From Roseomonas mucosa ATCC BAA-692 (GTDB lineage Bacteria; Pseudomonadota; Alphaproteobacteria; Acetobacterales; Acetobacteraceae), in NCBI RefSeq assembly GCF_000622225.1, contig NZ_JHWD01000002.1, positions 310,001 to 374,000 of the forward strand: 64,000 bases of DNA, written 5' to 3'. Of the stretch, positions 16,681-24,823 are shown one piece after another. A program made the translations under genes and the position numbers. The stretch's first letter is position 1. Each line of letters begins with the position of its first letter. The notes beneath the pieces were generated by a model. That model saw only the letters and a list, made by a program, of their open reading frames with translations. It ran no database searches and was not told the DNA's origin.

Positions 16681-17250
16681 ATGGCGCTTTCCGCCCTCGT
16701 TCTCTGCTCGCGCGCCCTGCTCCGCATCGGGGCACAGCCGATTGCTTCCTTCGGGGAAGGTACGGCCGAGGCAGAGGTCGCCGCCAGCCTCTATCCGGCG
16801 GCGCGCGACGCGCTGCTCGCGGCACACCCCTGGTCCTTCGCCACCGGGCAGATGGTGCTGCCCCGTCTGCTGGACGTGCCGGTGGCGGACATGGCTTACG
16901 CCTTCCAGTTGCCGCCGCGCTGCCTGCGCGTGCTTTCCGCCGGCAGCGGCCGGCGCGGGCGCGGGCTGGAATACCGGCTGATGGAGCGCCGCCTGCACGC
17001 CGACGCGCCGAGCGTGACGCTGACCTATATCTTCAGGCCGGAGGAGGCGCTTTTCCCGCCGCATTTCGCCCAGGCGCTGGTGTCGCGCCTGGCGGCGGAA
17101 TTCTGCATCCCGCTGACGGAAAGCACCTCCCGCGCCGAGCTGCTGCAGCGCCTGGCCGGGAGCGACTTCCGCGATGCCCGGCTGGCCGACAGCCAGCAGG
17201 CGACGCCGCGGGCGATCGAGGACTTCCCCCTGATCAGCGTGCGGGGCTGA
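16681..17250 (+). CDS. tail tubular protein A, T7 gp11-like
   Basis: A 189-residue protein starting MALSALVLCSRALLRIGAQPIASF. The pattern LYPAARDALLAAHPWSFAT followed by a beta-rich region and HFAQALVSRLAAEFCIPLTES is the classic tail tubular A family, which forms the adaptor ring beneath the portal. The length equals T7 gp11 (about 196). The ATG at 16681 follows CAGGA. It is followed three bases later by the tail tube B gene, as in T7-like phages. Confidence 0.85.
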   Translation: MALSALVLCSRALLRIGAQPIASFGEGTAEAEVAASLYPAARDALLAAHPWSFATGQMVLPRLLDVPVADMAYAFQLPPRCLRVLSAGSGRRGRGLEYRLMERRLHADAPSVTLTYIFRPEEALFPPHFAQALVSRLAAEFCIPLTESTSRAELLQRLAGSDFRDARLADSQQATPRAIEDFPLISVRG

Positions 17251-17253
17251 GCC

Positions 17254-19131
17254 ATGCCGGACAGCCGACGCGCCAAGACATCCTTCACCGCGGGCGAACT
17301 CGCGCCCGAGATGCTGGGGCGCGGCGACACGCGGGCCTTCGACAACGGGGCCCGCATGCTCCGCAACCTGATCCTGCAACCGACCGGCGGGGTGACCCGC
17401 CGGCCAGGTCTGCGCCATGTGGCCATGCTGCCCGGCGCGGCGCGGCTGGTGGGCTTCGAGTTCAACACGGAGCAGACCTACCTGCTGGTCTTCCTGGACG
17501 GACGGATGCTGGTCTTCCTGGGGGACGAGCAGGTGGCTTCCGCCAGCGGTCCCTGGACCGCCGCCATGCTGCCGCAGCTCGCCTGGACGCAAAGCGCGGA
17601 CACGCTGCTGCTGCTGCATCCCGAGATGGTGACGCAGCGCATCACCCGCACCAGCCACACCGAATGGACGGTGGCGGAGTTCAACTTCACCTGGATGCCC
17701 TATCACCGCTTCGCGCCGGAGGCGGTGACGCTGCAGGCGAGCGCGTTGGAAGGACAGGTGACCGTCGCCGCCAGCGCGGCGCTCTTCGTGGCGGCGCATC
17801 TTGGCAAGCAGCTCCGCATCGCCGGCAGGCGCCTGCGCATCCGGTCGGTGACGGATGCGCGGCACGTGGTGGCGGATGTCGAGGACCGGCTCACCACCAC
17901 CGATGCCACAGCGGACTGGGACGAATCCGCCTTCGGCGCCCATGGCTGGCCGGTTTCCGCCTGCTTCCATCAGGACCGGCTGGTGCTGGGCGGGTCGCGC
18001 GACCTGCCGAACCGGCTCTGGATGTCGCAGTCCGGGGATCTCGGGAATTTCGACCTGGGCAGCGGGCTGGATGACGAGGCGATCGAGTTCGGCCTGCTTT
18101 CCGACCAGGTGAACGCGATTCGCGCCGTCTTCCCGGGACGGCACCTGCAGGTCTTCACCTCGGGCGGCGAGTGGATGGTGACGGGCGCGCCCCTCACCCC
18201 GGCCTCGATCCAGATCCTGCGGCAGACACGGGTGGGCTCCGTCACCGGGCGGATGATCCCGCCGATCGACGTGGATGGCAGCACGCTCTTCGCCGGGCGC
18301 TCCGGCACGGCGATCTACGAGTTCGCCTACACCACCGTGGAGGATGCCTATCAGGCCGGGGACCTGGCGCTGACCGCGCACCACCTGGTCCAGGACCCGC
18401 TGGACACCGCCTATGACCAGCGGCGGCGGCTGTTCCATGTGGTGATGGGCGACGGCAGCCTGGCGACGCTGACGCTGTACCGCGCCGAGGAGATCACCGC
18501 CTGGACCCGGCAGGAGACCGACGGCGCCTTCCGCGCCGTGGCCGAGCTCGAGGGCGCGGTCTGGTTCGCGGTGGAGCGCGGCGGCACGCTGCGGCTGGAG
18601 CGCTTCGACGACGCGCTCTGTACCGATGCGGCGCTGACCGGCGCGAGCGACACGGTGCGAACCGCCTGGCACGGGCTGGAGCATCTGGAAGGCCGCGACG
18701 TCAGCGTGGTCGCCTCCGGTGCACCGGCCGGGCGCTTCACGGTGCTGCGCGGCGCCGTCACCCTGCCGGAAGCAACCGGCACCGTGGAGATGGGCCTGCC
18801 CTTCACGCACCGGCTGGTGCCGATGCCGGTGGAGGCGCTGAACGCGCCCGGCATCGCCGGCGCGCCGCAGCGGCTGGTGAGCGTCACCTTCCGCCTGCTG
18901 GAAAGCAAGGCGCTGGCGGTGGATCTCGGGCGCGGCGCGCAGCCGGTGCCGCTGCGGCGACTGGACACGGCACTGCTGGACGCGCCGCCGCCCGCCTTCA
19001 CCGGCGACGTCACGCTGCGCGCCCTGGGCTGGCGCAAGGACGCGCTGCGGCCGCTCTGGCGCATCGAGTCCGACGAGCCACTGCCCTTCACCCTGCTTTC
19101 CGTCACGACCAACACGAGGACCACCGACTGA
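17254..19131 (+). CDS. tail tubular/nozzle protein B-like, T7 gp12 position
   Basis: A mostly beta-strand protein of 625 residues. The N-terminus (RAKTSFTAGELAPEMLGRGDTRAFDNGARMLRNLILQPTGGVTRRPG) is typical of podoviral tail nozzle or stopper proteins, and WMSQSGDLGNFDLGS together with QRRRLFHVVMGDG occur in the same family. It would form the distal tail tube that contacts the cell and gates DNA release. It is shorter than T7 gp12 (about 794). Its stop codon overlaps the next start by one base (TGATG), indicating translational coupling. Confidence 0.8.
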   Translation: MPDSRRAKTSFTAGELAPEMLGRGDTRAFDNGARMLRNLILQPTGGVTRRPGLRHVAMLPGAARLVGFEFNTEQTYLLVFLDGRMLVFLGDEQVASASGPWTAAMLPQLAWTQSADTLLLLHPEMVTQRITRTSHTEWTVAEFNFTWMPYHRFAPEAVTLQASALEGQVTVAASAALFVAAHLGKQLRIAGRRLRIRSVTDARHVVADVEDRLTTTDATADWDESAFGAHGWPVSACFHQDRLVLGGSRDLPNRLWMSQSGDLGNFDLGSGLDDEAIEFGLLSDQVNAIRAVFPGRHLQVFTSGGEWMVTGAPLTPASIQILRQTRVGSVTGRMIPPIDVDGSTLFAGRSGTAIYEFAYTTVEDAYQAGDLALTAHHLVQDPLDTAYDQRRRLFHVVMGDGSLATLTLYRAEEITAWTRQETDGAFRAVAELEGAVWFAVERGGTLRLERFDDALCTDAALTGASDTVRTAWHGLEHLEGRDVSVVASGAPAGRFTVLRGAVTLPEATGTVEMGLPFTHRLVPMPVEALNAPGIAGAPQRLVSVTFRLLESKALAVDLGRGAQPVPLRRLDTALLDAPPPAFTGDVTLRALGWRKDALRPLWRIESDEPLPFTLLSVTTNTRTTD

Positions 19132-19571
19132 TGTCGCAGCTCGCACCCGTGGCGGGGCTGGTGGGAACCGGCCTCTCGATCTACTCCACCGTCCATCAGG
19201 CGCAGGCGCAGAGCGCCCAGGTCAAGACGCAGAACCGGCAGATCCAGCAACAGGCGGCGGCACAGTCGCAGCTCGCCGCCGCGCAGCAGCAGCAGGACAC
19301 GCGGGCGCGGCAGGACCAGCTCGCCGGCACCCTGGCCTCCATCCGTGCCCGCAGCGCCGCCTCCGGCCTCGATCCGAACGACGGCTCGGCGGCGGCTGTG
19401 GCCGCGGGGCTGCAGAAGGACTCGGCGCAGGACATCGCCGAGGACGACGCGGTCCGCAACGCGCGCCTCGCCGCCGGGCGGCGCAGCCTGCTGAACAACG
19501 ACGGCTCGCTGACGACCTGGCTGCGCGCGGGCTCCAGCTTCGCCGGCGCGGCGAAGAGCCTGCTCGGCTGA
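19131..19571 (+). CDS. internal virion protein, T7 gp14-like
   Basis: A 146-residue Gln/Ala-rich protein: an N-terminal hydrophobic helix (APVAGLVGTGLSIYSTV), a long coiled-coil of QAQ/QQQ repeats at about residues 22-65, and an Ala/Gly-rich C-terminus with GSAAAVAAG and LLNNDGSLTTWL. This architecture and its position after the tail tube genes match the small internal virion protein that enters the outer membrane during ejection. The gp15 and gp16 equivalents expected next are absent; the tail fibre gene follows after 32 bases. Confidence 0.7.
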   Translation: MSQLAPVAGLVGTGLSIYSTVHQAQAQSAQVKTQNRQIQQQAAAQSQLAAAQQQQDTRARQDQLAGTLASIRARSAASGLDPNDGSAAAVAAGLQKDSAQDIAEDDAVRNARLAAGRRSLLNNDGSLTTWLRAGSSFAGAAKSLLG

Positions 19572-19603
19572 ACCCCGGGCCCCCATTCCTTCAGGAGAGC
19601 ATC

Positions 19604-21955
19604 ATGGCCGAGCATATCCGCATCGGCGACGTCGCGCCGCGCGTGCACTACATGGCCGCCGCGGGCCAGAACGTCTTCGTCTATCCCTTCCCCATCTTCG
19701 ACATCTCCGATCTGGAAGTGCGGATCGACGGGCTGCTGGTCCCCTCGGGCTATGTGGTGGACGGGGCCGATGGCAGTTCCGGCGGCACCGTCACCTTCGC
19801 CACGCCGCCCGGCGAGGGCGCGCAGGTGCTGCTGCGCCGGCGCCTGACCATTGCGCGCGTCACCGACTTCCAGCCGAATGGCCTGCTGCGCGCCTATACG
19901 CTGGATGACGAGCTGGACCGCCAGACAGCCGCCTTGCAGGAGGTTTCCGGGGATGTCGCCAACGCCATCCGCCTCGACCCCGGCGAGGCGGCGGCCCGGC
20001 TGCATCTGCCGCTGAAGACTGCCCGCGCCAACCGCGTGCTGGGCTTCGACGCGGTGGGCGACCTCGCGATCTTCTCGCGCGAGGACGCGACGCTTTCCGC
20101 CCCCTTCCCTGGCGGCATCCCGCGCTCGGTGGAGGACAAGCTGGCGGAGCGGCTTTCCGCGCGGGATTTCGGGGCGACGGGCGACGGCGTGACCGATGAC
20201 GGCGCGGCCCTGCAGGCGGCGATGAACGCGGCGGCGATGGGCGGCAAGCAGCTGGTGATCGGCGAGGGCAGCTTCCGCACCACCATCCCGCTGGTGCTGC
20301 CGGGCGGCTCGCCGGGCCTGACCATGCGCGGCGCCATCCTCTATGACGGCCCCGCCGGGCAGGTGGCGCTCACTCTGGGCGACGGCGCCGGGGCACGCAA
20401 CCGGAGCAAGGTCTATCGCGGGCTGCGCGTGCTGCGCGCCAGCATCGCCGACTGGAGCGACGAGGCCGATATCGGCCTCCTGCTGCGCAACCTCGACGCC
20501 TCGCTGGTGGAGATCCAGCAGGTCGAGGGCTTCACCATCGGCGCGCGCACGAGCGGCGAGGCCACCGGCTTCGAGGACAGCACGCTGAACCTGGGCCGCT
20601 TCGTGAACAACCGCATCGGCCTCGACATCCATACCGGCAGCGCCGCCGGCTGGAACAACAGCATCCGCTACCTGGGCGGCCACTTCGCCAATGCCAGCGG
20701 CACCCACACCACGCTGGACCGCTACGGCATCCGCTTCTCCTGCGAGCCGGGAGCCTATAACCGCCACAACGCGCATCTCTTCATCGGCCCGGCCTTCGAG
20801 CTGCAGCGCCAGGGCACCCCCGGCACGGTGAGCGCCATCCCCTTCCTCATCCAGGCGGGCGACGAGCGCGGCATCCTGGCGCGCGGCGTGCGGATGGAAG
20901 CGTGCAGCCCCTTTGTCGCGCGCCATGCGGGCGGGGCGAACGACTGCGTCTACGAGGTCTGCTACACGGGCACCTACGGCTTCGCCGGCGCGGCGGTGGA
21001 TTATACGGGCACGGCCACCCGGGCCGGCGGCACGGCGATCCCGCTGCACCAGGCCGCGGCGGCGCACGAGACGCCCCGCCTCGTGGCGGCGGCGGAGAAT
21101 GTGCGGCAGCGCGCCTTCCGCCAGACGGTGGACACGGATGGCGGCACCGGCTTCGAACAGATGGCGGTGCTGTCGGGCAACCCGAACAACGCGGCGCAGA
21201 CCCTGACGGGCCTGGCCTTCGCGGGGCTCGGCAGCTTCACGCTGAACGCCGACAGCGTCGGCCTGCCGACCAGCCGCGCGCTGGCCTTCGTGGTGGATTG
21301 CAGCGACTGCAAGGAATTCTTCATCGCCGCCGAGGGCACGGCGCTGCGCCCGGTGGTGATGCAGTTCGACGCCGGCGAGAACGTTCTGCTGGACACGGCA
21401 CCCGTGCTGTTCTCCAACATGAACGCCGTCTGGTCCGGCAGCACGGGCAGCGTCTCGCGCTTCTGGGAAGGCAACGTCAATCTCGACAGCCCCGTCTCCG
21501 GGCTGCTGCTCAACCGGCTGCAACGGGTGACGCTGAACGCGGCCGCGAAATACGCCGCCATCGGCGTGCGCGGGGGCGACGAGACGGCGGTGCTGAAGGC
21601 GCTGCGCCTCTACTGCCCGCCGCTCCACGCGCCGACGCTGATCTATGGCGGCAGCCGCAAATGGGGCACGCGGGAATACACGGTCACGGATACGGGGTGG
21701 ACGGTGCCCTCGCTGGCCGCCGGCGCCACCACGGCACGCGATGTGACACTGCCAGGCGTACGGCAGGGCGATTTCGTGCAGGCAAGCTTTGCCAAGTCCT
21801 CCGGCTTCCAGACCGGCGGCGTGGTCTTCCTGTCAGGTGCCGGCGGCACGGCTAGCATCAACCAGGTACGGGTGACGGCGCAGAACATCAGCGGCGGTAC
21901 CATCGAGGTCGGTGCCGGCACGCTCTACCTTCGCGCCGTCAAGCCACGGGTATGA
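19604..21955 (+). CDS. tail fibre/tailspike with T7-type N-terminus and beta-helix
   Basis: 783 residues. Residues ~1-150 (YPFPIFDISDLEVRIDGLLV, GTVTFATPPGEGAQVLLRRRL) are the T7 gp17-type virion-binding domain. After a linker, residues ~190-330 start with ARDFGATGDGVTDDGAALQAAMNAA, the entry sequence of right-handed beta-helix or pectate-lyase-like spikes. A beta-rich C-terminal domain follows (~500-783). It probably recognises or cleaves a surface polysaccharide of the recipient cell. The start has CAGGAG upstream. It is the largest gene of the locus and appears intact, so host recognition is preserved. Confidence 0.8.
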   Translation: MAEHIRIGDVAPRVHYMAAAGQNVFVYPFPIFDISDLEVRIDGLLVPSGYVVDGADGSSGGTVTFATPPGEGAQVLLRRRLTIARVTDFQPNGLLRAYTLDDELDRQTAALQEVSGDVANAIRLDPGEAAARLHLPLKTARANRVLGFDAVGDLAIFSREDATLSAPFPGGIPRSVEDKLAERLSARDFGATGDGVTDDGAALQAAMNAAAMGGKQLVIGEGSFRTTIPLVLPGGSPGLTMRGAILYDGPAGQVALTLGDGAGARNRSKVYRGLRVLRASIADWSDEADIGLLLRNLDASLVEIQQVEGFTIGARTSGEATGFEDSTLNLGRFVNNRIGLDIHTGSAAGWNNSIRYLGGHFANASGTHTTLDRYGIRFSCEPGAYNRHNAHLFIGPAFELQRQGTPGTVSAIPFLIQAGDERGILARGVRMEACSPFVARHAGGANDCVYEVCYTGTYGFAGAAVDYTGTATRAGGTAIPLHQAAAAHETPRLVAAAENVRQRAFRQTVDTDGGTGFEQMAVLSGNPNNAAQTLTGLAFAGLGSFTLNADSVGLPTSRALAFVVDCSDCKEFFIAAEGTALRPVVMQFDAGENVLLDTAPVLFSNMNAVWSGSTGSVSRFWEGNVNLDSPVSGLLLNRLQRVTLNAAAKYAAIGVRGGDETAVLKALRLYCPPLHAPTLIYGGSRKWGTREYTVTDTGWTVPSLAAGATTARDVTLPGVRQGDFVQASFAKSSGFQTGGVVFLSGAGGTASINQVRVTAQNISGGTIEVGAGTLYLRAVKPRV

Positions 21956-21977
21956 GCATGCCGGGCCGGACATCGCC

Positions 21978-22292
21978 ATGAGCAGCGACGGCATCCTCCC
22001 GCCGGAGGAACTCCACGCGGCGATCCGCCGCGTGGTCGCGGATTACGGTGCCTTCGTTGCGCGCGAGCCCATGCCGGGCGCGCACGAGGACCCGAAGGGC
22101 TTCGCCGCGCACCATGCCGCCGCGAAGACCGCCCTCGCCCATCTGGAGCATCTGCTGAAGCTGGCCCGCGCCAGCCTCGCCACGGCATCGGCGGGGGAGG
22201 ACGTCCAGACCCTGCTCACCCAGGCCCGCGCCGAGATCGCGGCGGAAGGAGAGGATGACGACGGCCAAGACACGGGCGACGAGAGCGCCTGA
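21978..22292 (+). CDS. candidate terminase small subunit
   Basis: A 104-residue acidic, helical protein (LHAAIRRVVADYGAFVAREP, then AKTALAHLEHLLKLARASLATA, and an acidic tail EGEDDDGQDTGDESA). It carries no clear sequence signature. The assignment as the DNA-recognition subunit of the packaging motor rests on size, helical nature, and its position directly before, and overlapping by 38 bases, the large terminase gene. It could instead be an unrelated small morphogenesis protein. Confidence 0.6.
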   Translation: MSSDGILPPEELHAAIRRVVADYGAFVAREPMPGAHEDPKGFAAHHAAAKTALAHLEHLLKLARASLATASAGEDVQTLLTQARAEIAAEGEDDDGQDTGDESA

Positions 22293-23742
22293 ACCACCCG
22301 GACATGCCCCCGGGCCGGACTTCCTGGAATTCGCCTGGGTCTGGAACGCCCGGCTCGGCCAGGCCACGCCGGGCATCCACCGCCGCATCGCGCGCTGGTT
22401 CGACGCGCGGCGCAGGGATGGCGACGGGCGGCTGCTGCTGATGGCCTTCCGCGGCTGCGGCAAGTCCACGCTGGTCGGGCTCTGGTGCGCCTGGACCCTG
22501 CTGCGCGACCCGCAGGCGCGCATCCTGGTCCTGGCGGCGGATGCGGCATTGGCCACGCGCATGGTGGCCAATGTCCGCCGTATCCTGACGCGGCACCCGC
22601 TCTGCGCGCATCTGCTGCCGGACGGCCCGGGCGAATGGGCCGCCGACCGCTTCACCGTGCGGCGCGAGGGCGCGCTGCGCGATCCCTCGATGCTGGCGGC
22701 GGGCATCCTGGGCAACATCACCGGCTCCCGCGCCGACGTGATCGTCTGCGACGATGTCGAGGTCGCCGGCAACTGCGACACGCCCACCCGGCGTGCCGAG
22801 CTGCGGGAACGGCTCGCGGAGACGGAGTTCGTGCTGACCCCCGGCGGCACGATCCTCTATGTCGGCACGCCGCATTGCGCGGAAACGCTCTACCTTCCTC
22901 CGGGTGATGAGCGCGCCTTCCTGCGCGGCTACCACCGCCTGCGCCTGCCGCTGCTGGACGCGGCAGGCCGCTCCGCCTGGCCGGAACGCTTCGGCATGGC
23001 GGCCGTGGCGGCGCTGCGCGAACGCGTCGGGCCGCTGCACTTCGCGCGCCAGATGATGCTGGAAGCCACCGAGGACGCGGCGGCGCGGCTCGACCCCGCG
23101 CTGCTGGTCCGCTACGGCGAGGAGACGGTCTATGCCGAGAGCGGCGGGCGCCCCGTCCTGTCGCTGCTCGGCCGCCGCCTCGTCTCCGGCGGCGGCTACT
23201 GGGACCCCGCCTATGGCCGCCCCGGCAGCGGCGATGCCAGCGTGCTCGCCGCGCTCTACGCCGATGCGGAGGGCAACCAGTACCTGCACCGCCTGGCCTA
23301 TCTGACGCACGAGCCCGGCGCGCAGCCCGATCCCGCCACGCAGCAATGCGCCCGCGTCGCCGCCCTGGCGCGGGATCTCCTGCTGCCCGTGGTGCGGGTG
23401 GAGACCAACGGCATTGGCCGCTTCCTGCCCGCCCTGCTGCGGCGGGAGATGGCCCGTGCCGGCGCCGCCTGCACGGTGGTGGAGCAGTCGAATTCCCGCC
23501 CCAAGCGGGAACGCATCCTGGGTGCCCTGGACCCGGCCCTGGCCGCCCGCCGGCTGCACGCGCATGACAGCGTCTTCCGCACCGGCTTCCCGGCGGAGAT
23601 GGCGGGCTGGAGGCCCGAGCTGGCGAACCAGCGCGACGATGCGCTGGATGCCGTGGCCGGCTGCCTGCTGGCCGAGCCGGTGCGGATGCCGGGCCAGGCC
23701 GCCGTGCCGCGTGGGCGTGGCTGGCACGGAAATTCCGCTTGA
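22255..23742 (+). CDS. terminase large subunit
   Basis: A 495-residue DNA packaging ATPase-nuclease. Walker A is AFRGCGKST at residues 64-72 and Walker B VIVCDD at 162-167. The C-terminal RNase H-like nuclease shows GGGYWDPAYG and the acidic QRDDALDAVAG motif. The form and order resemble T7 gp19-type terminases. It cuts concatemeric or host DNA and pumps it through the portal. GGAAGGAG lies just before the ATG at 22255. Both enzymatic domains appear intact, so packaging activity is plausible. Confidence 0.88.
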   Translation: MTTAKTRATRAPEPPGHAPGPDFLEFAWVWNARLGQATPGIHRRIARWFDARRRDGDGRLLLMAFRGCGKSTLVGLWCAWTLLRDPQARILVLAADAALATRMVANVRRILTRHPLCAHLLPDGPGEWAADRFTVRREGALRDPSMLAAGILGNITGSRADVIVCDDVEVAGNCDTPTRRAELRERLAETEFVLTPGGTILYVGTPHCAETLYLPPGDERAFLRGYHRLRLPLLDAAGRSAWPERFGMAAVAALRERVGPLHFARQMMLEATEDAAARLDPALLVRYGEETVYAESGGRPVLSLLGRRLVSGGGYWDPAYGRPGSGDASVLAALYADAEGNQYLHRLAYLTHEPGAQPDPATQQCARVAALARDLLLPVVRVETNGIGRFLPALLRREMARAGAACTVVEQSNSRPKRERILGALDPALAARRLHAHDSVFRTGFPAEMAGWRPELANQRDDALDAVAGCLLAEPVRMPGQAAVPRGRGWHGNSA

Positions 23743-23952
23743 CGATAGGAATAATTTCTTTTTAACCTCGCCGCATCAACGCCATTCCTGCGTCTCGCGC
23801 GCCTCACCTGCTCCGGGGTGTCCGCGACCGCACGTTCCGGCGGCTCGCACCGCACTTCCGCCCCTTACTTCCCCCGGCGCGATCCTGGACCGGCCCCCCC
23901 CCTGGGTGGTCGGCCTCGCCCGCGCGCCCTCTCCCAGCCCGAAAGGACCCCC

Positions 23953-24045
23953 ATGGCCCGATCATGGACAGACGCCGCGTGCCCGCCGCGCGGCCCGGCC
24001 CGCACGCGTCCTGCACCTCGCCGCCAGAACCGCCATGCCGGCTGA
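23953..24045 (+). CDS. possible 30-residue leader ORF before holin-like gene
   Basis: A short basic frame (MARSWTDAACPPRG...) with the well-placed ribosome-binding site GAAAGGA. Its TGA (24043-24045) lies just inside the start of the membrane protein gene (ATG 24035), which has no ribosome-binding site of its own. It may serve to couple translation. The 292-base gap before it contains an AT-rich patch at 23742-23766 (TTGACG...TTTAAC) that could be a weak promoter. The peptide itself may be meaningless. Confidence 0.3.
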   Translation: MARSWTDAACPPRGPARTRPAPRRQNRHAG

Positions 24046-24451
24046 GCCCCTCTTCCGCCATCTCGGGCGCCTGCTGCGGCGCGAACCCTGGTGGGCCGAG
24101 TTCTGGGCCGGCGCCGGCTGCCTGGTCTGGACGCTCTGGACCTTTCTGGCGGCGGTGGAGCCCGGTGCCCGCCCCACCTTCCGCCTGGCCACCTCCCTGC
24201 CGCTCCCCTTGGCCGACGAGCGCTTCTGGCAGGCCAGCGGCGCCGTGCTGGGGCTGATCCAGGTGGCCTCGCTGCTGGCCGACCACCGCCGCGCCCGCCG
24301 GGGCGCGAGCTTCCTCGGGAGCTGGTGGTGGACCACCCTGTTCCTGGCCCTGCTCCTCGCCGATCCCGGCGCCCCCGCCATGGCCCTCTATGCCGTGATG
24401 GCGGCGATCAACCTCGTCTCCCTGGTTCGCCTGCGGCCGGAGACGCCCTGA
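24035..24451 (+). CDS. membrane protein, holin candidate
   Basis: 138 residues with about four hydrophobic segments: AGCLVWTLWTFLAAV, FWQASGAVLGLIQVASLLA, SWWWTTLFLALLLA and MALYAVMAAINLVSLV. The N-terminus is short and charged. No family is recognised. Its position between the terminase and the spanin-like and hydrolase genes suggests the pore-forming holin of a lysis cassette. Four membrane spans are more than classic holins have (one to three), so it could be another phage membrane protein. Its stop is two bases before the next start. Confidence 0.6.
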   Translation: MPAEPLFRHLGRLLRREPWWAEFWAGAGCLVWTLWTFLAAVEPGARPTFRLATSLPLPLADERFWQASGAVLGLIQVASLLADHRRARRGASFLGSWWWTTLFLALLLADPGAPAMALYAVMAAINLVSLVRLRPETP

Positions 24452-24453
24452 GC

Positions 24454-24823
24454 ATGTCCGACCAGTCGAGCCCCTGGTGGGTCGTGCTGGCCTCCGGCGC
24501 CATCTCCGCCATCGGCCTCTGGCTGAACGCGCGGCGCCTGGCTGACCACGCGCCTGACCAGCGAGGAGCGCCAGGCGCAGGAGCGTGCCCAGGTCATGGC
24601 CTCGCTCGATGCGCGGCAGAGCGCCTGGATCGCCCGGCAGGAGCAGGAGCTGGAGAAGATGCGCCTGCGCCTGGAGGCGCTGCAGGCGGATTGCGACCGG
24701 GCGCACGAACTCGCCCGCGCCTGGCACGCCCGGGCCCATGCGCTGCGCCACCAGCTCGATGCCGCGCTGCCCGGCCGCGAATCGCGGCCTTCCCTGCCCG
24801 GTCTTGAGGAAATCGAAACCTGA
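24454..24823 (+). pseudogene. spanin (Rz)-like gene with an apparent one-base frameshift
   Basis: The first frame gives MSDQSSPWWVVLASGAISAIGLWLNARRL, a membrane anchor of i-spanin type, and then degenerates. From about 24542 the next frame encodes TTRLTSEERQAQERAQVMASLDARQ and a long coiled-coil ending EEIET at 24823. Removing one G near 24541 (CTGGCTGAC to CTGCTGAC) would join both parts into a protein of about 122 residues with an anchor and a periplasmic coiled-coil. This is a true mutation, a programmed +1 shift, or a sequence error. Spanins disrupt the outer membrane at lysis, so loss would impair release. Confidence 0.6.
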
